From: Acanthopleura granulata
Lineage: Eukaryota > Mollusca > Polyplacophora > Chitonida > Chitonidae
NCBI GenBank assembly: GCA_016165875.1
Contig: JABBOT010000004.1
Span: 1,674,001 to 1,738,000, forward strand
Length of the DNA stretch: 64,000 bases
Direction: 5' to 3'
The notes beneath the pieces are model-generated. The model did not search any database. It saw only the letters and a list, made by a program, of their open reading frames with translations, and was not told where the DNA came from. Each line of letters opens with the position of its first letter. Within the stretch, counting starts at the first letter, position 1. This document shows, piece by piece, positions 23,761-36,500 of this stretch. Both the position numbers and the translations under genes were made by a program.

Positions 23761-24530
23761 TTGCATCACTCCCGTGCGAAGTCATTTAACTTGCTTGGCC
23801 TACACGGTATTGTAAAGTAATCCCAACTATGATGTTTATTCTAAGTTGAATTGTCTCAAACCTTTGTTTCCTTCCCAAATTTTTCAAAGTCCAAATTTAT
23901 CAAGCTCATGGAAGAAAACACACACATCAAGTAGAAAACAATCATGTAATCACATTAATTAAGATAAACCATGCATCATAAATTTATTAACATACCGCAA
24001 AGTAAGTTTAGAACAGTTTTGCTGAGTGTATGAATGTTTTTCTTTTTTACGGTGTACATAGAATTCAGTAATAAGATATCTTGACAGGCGATTACAACAA
24101 TATTGTTAGTTATACATGTTCGTCTGTAGCAACCAGATTATCGGTGTACCCCGACGATAATTTGATTTTTAACTCACTGAAACGCTTTCCACATACATAT
24201 GTCATGAGTATGAATCATTATGCTGTGTGTTATGGTAGAATTTTTTTCAGCGTAAACAGCCGTGAGCGAGGCTTGCAGGGAGAGTTTTATTCCGTAAATA
24301 CCCGCTCTGCGCGGAGTATGTGGCATCTCTCCACGCAGACTCCTTGTGACTGAATAAGGCACAATATCACAGAATGCCCCTGCTGCAGAGATTCTGTTCG
24401 CGGGAAACACATGGGCAGACATCACACTGACACCACGTTAGTTGCTGACGGTTAACTGTAACATTGTAATGCATATGGTCGAATTTGTGTGAATCTAGTG
24501 AAAGACACATACAAACAAAAGTTGTCGGAA

Positions 24531-24563
24531 ATGGAGGGCTTGGAGACGTGGTTTCGGAGACAG
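24531..24563 (+). CDS. NDC1: NDC1 exon 1 (coding part)
   Basis: ATG GAG GGC ... CAG|GTAGAG, 11 codons, phase 0. The context GGAAATGG has A at -3. The WFRRQ-VYHWRIGAS junction parallels the human LWRVLGWRIVAS. Confidence 0.75.
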
Positions 24564-27500
24564 GTAGAGCTTGTAGCAGCAGAGTTGAATCTGTTCAAAG
24601 TGACAGCGTGGTAGTTGCAAAAATGTAACTGTGTAGAGTGAGATGAGATGTAATGTACCGTTCTTCGTAAAGAAGGACATTTTTCACTAAATATTTTATC
24701 AAAGTGAATGGAACGCCACTACAATTGTTAATGTCAATGAAACATGTACGTGCTGTGTATTGTAGGCTTCCTTTGGTAATGTCTGCCAGCAACATGCGGA
24801 TGATCGTGACTCTAGCACAGCTAGCTGGTCCCCTACGTACGGCACCGCAGCCCCCAGCACGGGTCCCATAGAAGTTCATGGTGAAAATGTCACAACATCT
24901 AACTGCTCGGACCCTACCGTACATTTGGTATTAGTCGATTCGTTGTGTCAAAATTTTATCCCCCATTACACATACTCATGTGCTGTACAGAGCATCTGTC
25001 GCATATCGCCTATTTTTTATAAACAGGATGACTCCAGGAATCGGCTCATACTAAATGTAAGGTAGGGTTCAAGCTGTTATTTGTAGTGAAATTTTCAGCA
25101 TGAACTTCTATGAGACCGGTGCTGGGCGCTACGGTAACATAGGTGAACGACCAGCTACCTGTGTTATCGTGACCATAATGCTGGTCGCTGTCGTCTAAGT
25201 GAAATATTTTTAGTACGGTGTTGAACATCGATCAGATGAATAGAGACTGTGGATTCTATGTTTAACGCATTCCAGCAAATGTACATAAGCCTACTGCACC
25301 CACAAGACAAGCTTGCATCTTAAAAGATAAAGGACATAATGTGAAAATCTGAGCTTGTTGGTGAGATTTATTGTTATGGCAAAAACCTGTCAAATCCTAC
25401 CCACCTGAATAGAATATCAGTTAAATTATTGAACAAAATTATGACATTCAACCTTGGTATCCAGACTAAAAACTTGTAAACCTGTGGATGGACTTGGGTT
25501 TTTCTGGGCTCTGCACAGTTTTCTCGCACAATAATTCTGGCTGCCATTGTATAAGTGAAATACTCTTGAGTACATCGTAAGACACCAATGAAATAAATAA
25601 ATAAATGAAACCTTAAAATGCTTATATTTTTCAGGTTTATCACTGGAGGATAGGGGCCAGTGTGGTATGGACTGTACTGAGTGTGCCTGCATTTTTTACA
25701 GTTTACTTGCTGCTGGTCTGTTTTTCACCTCTTCACCCTATGCAGTGGATATCAGGTACTTTTAGCGCAAAGACATAAGGTTTTAAAGTCCCCTAGTGAT
25801 GTTCAGCATTATTCTGAATCAATTTGGTATAAGCAAACGTGATGAACAGGTAATACATATACCACTGGATAAGTGGGTGCCTTTTAATCACTAGGACAAA
25901 AGAGATGTGTGTTCAAATCTGGTCTTGGACATGGAATTTGTAAACTCAGTCTCCATCACTTTGAGTGGGATGACAGTAAGTGATTTGACAACACCCCTGG
26001 TGCTGTTTGTACTGTACAGTCTTTGTTGAAGACCACTTGGCTTCCACCAATGTGGTGTGTATATCTCAGCCTTCGTGTCACCCGTGGTAAAGTTTGTGAC
26101 CTTCCAGGTCAGTTGTTTTTCTCTGAGCACTCTAGATTACTCAACCCATAACTCCACTGTATGAGTGAAAAACTCCCAAGTGTGGGCTGATGTTTAATGA
26201 TCAGTGAAATAAATGAATCCATTGGAACCCACATAATCACACACCTGATAAATGCAAACTCTGCCTAAATGCAAAGAATTCCCCAGCACAAAACTAAACT
26301 GTATTCAGTCTCATTGTTATTATTTCATATATTTGCATATCAGTTATATGAAAAACCCTGTTAATGGGAAGCCTTTTAGCCCTGTTGGTTTTGTTAATAC
26401 CCAGTGAATGACATAAAATCTCATCTTGAATGACCCTTCCTTGGGCCCAAGTATGCTTGGTGGGATGCCTTGCCAGTCATCACGGGCATCAGTGTGGCTA
26501 GATGAATGAATGAATGAACTGCTGTGGCTGGCTTAATCAGCATACCTCCATATGATGCTGTGTACCATGACCAACGGCTCGTAAACTTCAAGTTGTTGAG
26601 GATTTCATAAGCCATTCAAGCAAGGATTATGTTTTGGAAACAACTGCCCAGTGACCCTTGTGAAAAAGACGCACCACCAAACATGAATTCCCTCTTCGCA
26701 GGAGTGGTAGCATTGTGGACTGCACTGTTCAAAAGGAAAATCCTAATTTGTCAGCAGTTTGGCTTGAATTCGCTATGCCCATATACATGTAGTTCAAAAT
26801 TTTGAAAACCTTGAGAAATAATAGGTACAACAGATATGCCACATCCTTATCCTTGACTAACCTCAATTTTCAGGCACGTTTTACGTCGTAGTCTACATGT
26901 CGTAAAGACGTCCCTGGCCACGAAAGTCAAGGCTTGAAGTTCATTGATTCTGGCAAATTACCTACTGTATTAGATTTATGTTATTTTTTTACTTTTACAG
27001 TATAGTTGTGTTTAACTTGATCATTTACAAATAAAACATGTTTTTTATGTGAGTGAAATCTCAACTTTAACCATTGTTGTGTAGTATACAGAAGTCTGTA
27101 GAGTGTGAGTACCAAGGGAGGTAACTCACTACCTTAGACTAGCAGTCTGGATAAACAGCAGACCATGTTAAATGCAAATAAAGCTCTGAGAATTAAGGTT
27201 TGCGAATAAGTGGGCTCCACTGTACATTGTATCTAATCAAGGTATGTTATTCCTTTGCTCCCACTTTGAATGTATGTATGTATGTATGAACCTTACAAAT
27301 CAGCTGTTATACTGACTGTTTGAGAGGCTTGTGATTGGGGAATAAAGTTATCTTTTGGTCTGTCAAAATTTCAAATTCTCTGTTACCCTCTGAATTTGCT
27401 TGAGGTCACATGTTCGATACACTGTATGATCATGAAAAGCAGAGCCGGGGGCGATGATAGAATCTTACATTGCAACACACCTTGTCTGCAGAAGTACCCT

Positions 27501-30500
27501 ACTTCTTAGGGTTTCTTAACCTATTTGCATATGAAAGAGCAATTTTTGACTTGATTTTGGAGACTGAACAGTCGAACTACAGTGGTTGGGTTGGCCCGTT
27601 TGAGGACTTCACAAAAAGTATAATTTTATCAATCAACAAATAATAATGTCTTCAGAATATGCTTAAGAAACGCCATGCAAAAGGTTGAAGAATTACAGTA
27701 TGTCATTTAATTAATTATTTCAGATGTCATTTTTAATTTGACGAGTTTGTCGTTCTGGGGTACCATGGTGACCGTGATGACAGTTTTAGGCTGCCTGTCA
27801 GTGTATAACTCAGCCCATTTCACAGGTAGTATCATTTTACTTGGTCCAGTCTGAAAAACATGTTAATTCTACAGGAATTTGAATGTTTTCAGTTTTTATT
27901 AGAAAAGGTCTTGTTTTTGTTTTGTGTTCTCAAAATCATTTAGCAAATAAAACTTGTAGGTAAATGTTTACAGAAATCTGTAGATAATGACACAATAAAG
28001 TATAAAATTTGCCTATGTTTGTGAAATAAATGTTAACTCAGTTCCAATTAGCCTGTAAAATTTTTTCAAACTCAAATCCAATCCAAAACTAAGTTTCTGA
28101 ATTTTGGTTTGTAAATTTTTATTTCATTGCATGCCAAGCCAATTATATTTTTTTCCATGAAGATGTGAGACAGCCCTAACAAGTGATTATGACCCAAATG
28201 CATTAAAATTGCATGAGTATATTGCCTTGTTAGCTAGACCAGTTTGGAGACATAGTGACAAAATATTCTTTAAGTTTCATAAAACATGTACATGAAGCAT
28301 ATTCAAATTTCATTTCATGTCAATTGGGATTCATTGCCATCACATATGTAAGGCGATATTCCGACTCACTCATGATCTCTTGTTTCCCGTCAATGCGAAC
28401 ACGTCATTTTGCCCCCTTACTTCGGAACTCAGCATTTCATGTTTTGCCAGAAATTGTCACCGAAAATAAAAGCATCATAAATTCTAGCTGAATAATGACA
28501 TTTAAAAATAAAATTTCGGCACCCACAACTGTTTTCCAAACTCCTTTGGCAAATTTCAGACTTTTTCTCAGTGAAAAGAATAAATACTTCTCTGATTTTC
28601 CTAAAAGCACCAAAACTACATTCAATTTTGTAGGGTGTAGCACATGTAAAACATCTGCAACATCCATACTGCATAATAATAGAGACGTCAACTGCATATA
28701 CCAAACTGTATACACAGTGAATTTTTTGGCCTGACAGAACATTATTGTCAGCAAGTAACATCATAGTGTTCAGCTGGATTGTTGTAACCTCATAACTTGA
28801 AGGGGAGGATACAGTAATGTAGCATATGTCGTCTGCCTGTGTGAAAACAAATATGACGTCACCAACTGCTGTGAATCCATATGTATGTCGACATGACAAA
28901 TATGAGGGTGGAAATCGGGAGTATGGCACATAGTGTTAGCCAGAATGGAAACCGAGGGTGTCTCACCAACAATCCGTTCCTAAGACCGTGGAAACTCTGG
29001 GGTTGTGACAAATAGTGACACACTCATTCCCACTTAATGGAACTTGCTTGTATAACAGTTTTTCAAAAATGTTTTACCACCCAATATTTTTTTTCCATTG
29101 GTTTGACTCATGTAGAACATTTTAAATTTCATTTCATTCTTTGACGAAATTGTACAGTTCCAGAAACGAGGCTCATAAAGGCTTCTATGAAGCATATTTT
29201 AAAAAATGTATTTTTTTACAAACAACAGGTAAAAATATATGAGCACAAATTATTTATGTATTTTAAACAAATATAATTTTAAAAGTGAAATAACTTTTTC
29301 ATTTATCATGTGCATTTTTCTCAGTCTAAGGCATACATTACATTGATCAAAAGTAAATCACGTTGCGTATATATCTTTTATTTTTATAATTATTATTTTT
29401 TCTTTCAAGAGTTTTCGAAGCTTTCAGTTATAAGGAATTATATTGAGGGTACCAGGTTATTTAGTACCAAAACCACTTTAAAATCTGGTCATTTTCATAA
29501 CCTGTACATTGATCCTCAAAGGCTTGAAAAAAAAACATGATGTTGAACTATGTTTAACATCATCTAACAGAATTATGAAGAGATACATGGACAGATACCT
29601 AGATTTATCTCCCTTTATGATTTTTTTTTTTTTTTTTTTCGCAAATATTGTGACCGTTAAAAGCATTGTAAAATATGCTGTGTTTTTCTCTCAATATATG
29701 ACAAAAATGATTTTCAGGAGTTTTCTCATGTAAATAAACTAGCAAGACTGTTAAACATCCTTTGTAGATTTCCGTGAAGTCAGAGCATTAGGACGTTGTT
29801 GTTTACCGAAGGTGAAAGTGAAATGAAAGTACTGTGGGTAAATTAGAAATCCTAAACATTATAACTTATTGTGTATTCAACAGCCTGGGGAATAATTAAA
29901 CCTTAGATATGCACTTTTCTGTAAAAGGATTGCATTGATGGTTTGGGTGGGCCTAGACAGTTGACAGCCGGCCAGCCGATCTCACATAACAGTACCGGTA
30001 GCATGTGTCTTTGCATTCAGTTTGCTCCTCTTTGATGACACTGCTGATGGAATTATATGAACATATTTTCCACACAAGTAAATTTTACTACAACCCCAAT
30101 GTGGGAGGGACTGATGGTAGATTGTGAAAGCTACCTGTCCCAAAGACTGCTATTTGAGTGAAATTAAGTAGAATGACCCTCTCAGGTCATCATCACTCGT
30201 CTCATATCCTCACAGACAATCTTCCGGTCTCAAAGATGAAAAGATGGGCGGATGGCTAACACTATGGTGTGGCATGCACCAGGAAACAAGATCAAAGGAT
30301 TGTGAAGGGGTTACAAATTTATTTCTACGAGTAACCTTAAAATTAAAGAAATGTAAGCAATAACAAATAATTGCAGGCAGTGTGCAAATATTCATGTTAT
30401 TAAAATAGAGATGATCTTTCAAACAACGAGTGTGTAAAGCATCATACTGGCTGATGTGTTTACCCCCAGGAATAATGTTCTGTCATGCTATTCTCCTCAA

Positions 30501-33500
30501 ATAAAAGGATTTGAATTTGTTTACACAGTAGATTTACTTTTATCACTCATATAATTATATTACAGTGAAATTTCAGGATTTCTTTCAGTGATAAAAGTGC
30601 TGTTGCCCATAGTTTTACTCGCAACGATATGGCTGAGATATTGCTGATCTGGCGTTAAGCCATAATCATTCATTCATTCTATAGTTTATAGGAAACACTT
30701 TTATTGATTCAGTTTTAGTATTTTACATTTTTTTTTTTTATTTCATGGCGTTCCTTTCTGAGCTCAGCAGAATAATGTCAGAATATATATGTTCAGTAAA
30801 CTTCCATATTCCTGTGTCACGCAAATGCGATGTTCTCTTTGATTTTCAAAACATGGACCCTGTGGTTGTTTTACGTGGACTCTACCTTGGAACGATTGAG
30901 GCATGAGAAGTGTATTCAAAATAAAAGGATGAAAAATAGGTATCAGTGTGAAAAAGAGAAAAGGAATGAAAATTGATAATTAATGTAAAATGTACATTAC
31001 CAGGTGATGAATTAGAATTGAAGTAATGGCTTCATTCACAGTGCATATGCAGTGAGTGTGACTTGTTCCCATGCCTAGTTAACAAGAGATCAGGTTCCAT
31101 AGGCCTAATATAAAATTTCTTGGAGCAAAGTTAAATGTAGGAAAAGTTTCTGTGGTGAAGGGGATCGGAATTATAATAAACTGGAGTTCAAAGTTACAGT
31201 TCCATTGTGAGAAGGTCTGGTGTTAAAACTAATTGGTTATGTTTGTCCCCCAGTGGTTGCCGACGTCCCCATAAATCGTATGGCTGCCCTGGGGAGACTG
31301 GTGAGGGTGACCAGCTTGCTACATGCGACTGTCTTCTCCCTGGCCAGTGGGCTGATAACATGGGCCTGTACTGGACTTATTGGAGGCCACTATGGCCAGC
31401 TGTCTGAGAAGTGCTCAGAAGAAAGGTCAGTAAATCGTTCAGCTCCAATGAGGTTGTGTGCCACAGTATCCTTTTGCCAGTTTGGCTGCTGGCTTTATGT
31501 CAGGAGACAATCATACTCTTGACCAATAAGATCAGGGTTTGTCATGGTCATGGAAATTTTGGAAAGTTGTGGAATGTATTACTTGCCTGTACCAGGCCTG
31601 GAAAGTCATTAAATTCAGCTAAAGGTCTTGGAAAAACCTGGAAGATGAACAGATATAGTTGCCTGAATTGTAGTAAGTTTAGTTACTCTTTTTTTAAGTA
31701 ATCATGGAAATTTAATATGGTTGTCTACACAAAATATTCTGTTTGCCCTAGTACAGCATCAATGCAGTCGCTGTGAGTACAAGTCCAACTGGCTTCCTCT
31801 CCGGTTGTTCATGGGAAGGTCTGCCAGCAACCTGTGGATGTTCGGAGCCTGCCCCAGGCTCTTCTCGGTTTCGTGCCACCATAATGCTGGCTGCCGTCGC
31901 ATAAGTGCTGAAAATATCCTTGAGTACGTTGTAAATATTTTGTTGTATTTAGTATGACTTTTCAAGACATGTTCATAAATATATCTCACTCTCAGAAAAT
32001 GTTCATTATTCTATATGAATTGTGACAGAATAATTCATTTTTTTGTTATCATTTCTTTCAGTGAGAAGAATTGCTTCAGTGAAAAGCACGTGTTCATGGT
32101 TTGTCACGGCATACTTGTGGGCTTCATTTATCATCTCCTCTTCTGGCTGCGACAGGACAACTTCATGCAGTTCCCATTATTACAGGTTTTAATTATACTT
32201 CTCATTTTATAGACCTTTGTGTTTGTTTTCGAGCAGGAGTGTGATTATCACACCTTTTGCCGAAGACCAGGAGTATGACTTGCACACCTAGATTCACACT
32301 TTCAGGCATGCATTATTGAAACAACTAGAGTTTGTTTCAGAAATGTCAGGATGATAGGACAATGACAGGCAGCATTGAGAAAAAAAGACACAATTTTGAG
32401 AAATCAAAGCTTATTAGTCTCAAAACTAGTATTGCTACCATGCCTTTTGTATTACATTAACCCTGACTATATTACTACCATATCTTTTCTTCACTTTCTA
32501 TAATACTGACAATAGAAAACGTTTGTTCCAATGCTTCTGCATGTAGAATGCCACTCACAGAATTTTGTAATAAACTGATACTGGTTCTTCTATTTAAATG
32601 TTGTCCTATTCTTCTTAGCAGGCCAAGTTTTTCCAAGTGAAGAGCAACCTTTGGCCCCTGATGGAGAAGTCCTTGTTATTTAACCTCAAGTTTGTCAATG
32701 TGTGTTTTTATCTGCTCTACTTTCTAATGGGTAAGGCAAACTGACAGCGTCTATGGTGTAAAACTGTCCCCCCTCTCCCCCTCCCAAATCTTTTTTCCTG
32801 CAGATATTTTCTATAAAGTTTTGGATGCGAAGAATTTGGCGCAATGTACATATGAGTCTCTTTACTACAACTGGTTATGTTGTTCTGGTGCATTGCAATG
32901 TTGAGAACCATTGCTTATCATATGATGTAGAAAGCCAGGCTTGAAGAACTAGAATGTCATCCATGTTTATGAAAGTTAAATTATGGGGGCTCTGTGGCAT
33001 GGGTGTTAGCATGCTAGAGCAGCATACTGACCCAGGTGACTCTCACCAATTGCTGTGAGTTCAAGCCCAGCTCATGCTGGTTCCTTTCTGGCGGTCCTGC
33101 AGCCAGCTCTGCCTGGTTTCCTCGCACCGTAATGCTGGCCGCCATCATATAGGTGAAACATTCTTGAATTCAGGGTAAAATACTAATCAAATAAATAAAT
33201 CAGATCATCATGTGCTATACAGTGTTACATTAGTGCTACAAGCCACTGGTTTCCCCAACTGCGTTTCAAATCATATTCAACATATACAGACTTGTCTTCA
33301 AATGAATAGTACTTTCTGTTACTCTCATAATAAATCTAGGTTCGAAAAAGTGTGGAGCTTATTCTGTTTCCTTTACTTTCAGGTCATATTCCAAGGCAAT
33401 GGTTTGTAAGAAATCTGTATTTGGAGTCAAGGTATAGTTTGATATCACGTTATAAATCATGTTGATGAAATGGCCAAAGTAGGGGCCTCAGTGGCCAGTG

Positions 33501-36500
33501 GATTAGTATGCTGGCAAAAACACTGGCATGACTGAATGGCCTGTCACTAATGCCATCGCTGTGAGTTCAAGTCCAGCTCATGCTGGCTTTCTCTCCAGTT
33601 GTACATGGGAAGGTCCACCGGCAACCTATGGATGGTCATGGGTTTCCTAGGGCTTGGCTCGGTTTCTTCCCACCACAAATACTGGCAGTCATCGTATATG
33701 TGAAATATTCTAGAGTATAACATTAAACACCACTGAGATAAGCAAATAAGGAAATGTGGGCAGCAATGTCTGTCAATACATGTACTTTAATAACCGTGCA
33801 GGTCTCATTTTTTGAAAGGAATCAGATTTTGAGTTAAGAGAATCCCTTTAGAAGCAATAAAGAAAATAATAATGATTTTAAGTGACCATTAAAATCTGGA
33901 TCCATCCGAAGAATTAACTATTTATCGCTGGTACAATGTACATTTTATCACTTACTTGATTTCAGAAAAGGGTAGTTATGTCATGATTAGTGAAGGCCTT
34001 CATTTTTGTTTTTGAACAGGAGTGTGGTTATCACACCATTGTAGAAGACCAGGAGTGTGATTTGCACAGCTAGATTCACACTTCCCATACTTTGTTGTTT
34101 CAGACGTGTGTTTTTAGCACACTTCGATTTTGTTCCAAGATTATGCTAGGTGTGGGAGTGTGATAGTATGAAGGCCTGTAATTGAATGGATTTGTTTGTT
34201 GCAGACCTGAGCCTGCCCTCAACACCATATTTGGCATGATGGACATGGATTTGTTATGGCAGGTGACCGTCAGTGGGACATTGGTGTACGCTGTCTTATC
34301 CCATGCCACCTTCCTGTTCAAAGTCTACAATACTGAGGTAAGGCACACAGAGCCAGGAAGCCACAAATACTGGTACTGATTTTAGAGTGAATACCTCGTT
34401 CTTTATCTGGATGTACCTGTTGTTAAGCCAGAGTTCAGATGCATAGTTTCCTTTAATTTAGACCATGCCCATGCCTCCAGGCATTTAATGATATACCCCA
34501 ACACATTAATTTTCTCAGTGTTCCCTTTTATGTTACTCTTCAAACAGCATTTAAAAAAGTAAAATGTTACCCAGTTAAAAAAAAAAAGCATCTAAGTTGG
34601 ACTGTCTGATACGACATCACAAGGTCAGGTTCACTCCAGCTAAAGTGGATGTCCTGACGGTTAATCAGCAAGTTTTGCTGTTTTTGTGCAGTTTTTTTTT
34701 TGATTTTTAATAATTGAAATAGATTGAGGAGACATCAGACTGTGTGAAGCTCAGCAGATTCAGCACTGGGAATCTACTTTACACACATGCGATTTGAAGA
34801 AAAGAAGAGGACAAGATGTGTTGGTGCTGTGACAATATCTCAAATACTCTGCAGTTTTGTACATTTGCAGGAATCACATTTCTGTGATCAAATTGATTAA
34901 ATGTGGCATTAGGTTTGTTCTCAGTAGGCTGAAAACGTGCATTTTACTCTTACATTTTCAGCCATTTGTATTTCCGATAGAGACTATGTATGAGGACTAC
35001 AAGAACAAATGTCTGAACAATGCTATGGAATGTTCCAAGGTTCCACTAGTAAAGGTATGCCTATAAGAAGCCCATCATTAGCACTGCTCAGGATGGTATC
35101 AATCAGTTTAAAGTCTGGCATGACATTTAAACTGCCACTATTGTCTTACGTTTCCTGTTACCCCTCCATGACCATTCATTGTACAAATAGGTGTAAACTT
35201 CTTATCTACAACTCCGATTTTCTGTATGCTGTTTTAGTTTATGGTTGACACATTGATACAGAGGTGATAATGTTATGGCCTTTCCATGGTTGCTAGAGTA
35301 CCGATACCTTCATTGCCAATATCTACCATGTATCTGCTATATAAATGGGAATATATTTACAGTAAGCTGCTTGGAATTTAAAAATAACCCATGTAATGCT
35401 CAAATCCCTGTGATACATGTGTGATGTGTTCATTTTCCATCTCTTGGTATTTATTCTCTGTTAACAGTATTTAGGATTTCTTGATTTACATCTGCTGACA
35501 AAACACTCGCCCAACAGGAGGAGACAGCTCTTCACTCTGAGCCAGCCAGGTTGGTATAGTTTATGAAATCCAATGCTCCTTTCATCTAAGTCTTCCAATT
35601 ATTAAGACATCTGGTCTACTCTGTCTTATTAGGCAATTCTGACTTGATTCCTTGTTTCCTGTCACTGTCTGTTCATATTTTACCCCCTGAGTCGGAATTC
35701 ATTATTTCATTTTTTGCCAGAAATTGTCATTAAAGATGAGATAATCACAAAATCTAGCAGAGTAATGAGTATGAAAATTGTTCCTCTCCCTGGCAGCGTT
35801 TTTCCAAAATATTATGACAGGAAGCCAGAGATCAAGTTTCATAAGCCCTAGCAAACATACATGTAATTATGGCAAAATATCCATATCTTTACTTTTTTGA
35901 AAAAAGTACAATATAAATGTAATTTTAGCTTTCAGCACTATTGATAACTGAACTAAAATTTGAAGGAATCAGTAGCGCTAACCATACTTAGTTTTTGGGA
36001 TCTCCTAACATGTAAAACTACATACTTGCATGCATGCAAGCAGTAACACCTGATGTCACTTTCAGAACTTGTTAAACACTGACAATCTGGGTTATACAGG
36101 CAGATGTTTTATGATTGAAGCTTATTTTACACAGCTAGCTGACTCAACAGGTTTTCATTTTGTCTACTAACCAGTTCAGCTGTTGGAAGAAAGAACTTTG
36201 TGATTTATACATCAGTCTTCCCAACACAATGTTGGCCCTAATCATAAGAGTGAAATGTTCTTGAGTATGGCATAAAACACCAATCAAATAAATAAATCAA
36301 ATACATAAATATTGAAAGTAATATAGGTTTCAAATGTCAGTGAGTAAATCACTGAACACCATTGTTGATTTCTTCGCAAGGTGGTCACCCTCACAACTGG
36401 AACAACGTGTACCGAGCCTGCATCCATGAGATCGACACCCTGACCAAAAACCTGGAGGACAATAACTTGAAAGCCTTTGCTGCCCCTCCTATAAACCGCT

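Noticed and set aside
28429..28929. Minus-strand 166-codon frame as a gene
   Set aside because: Non-ATG start, overlaps a dispersed repeat inside an NDC1 intron, no domain; listed only as a finding.
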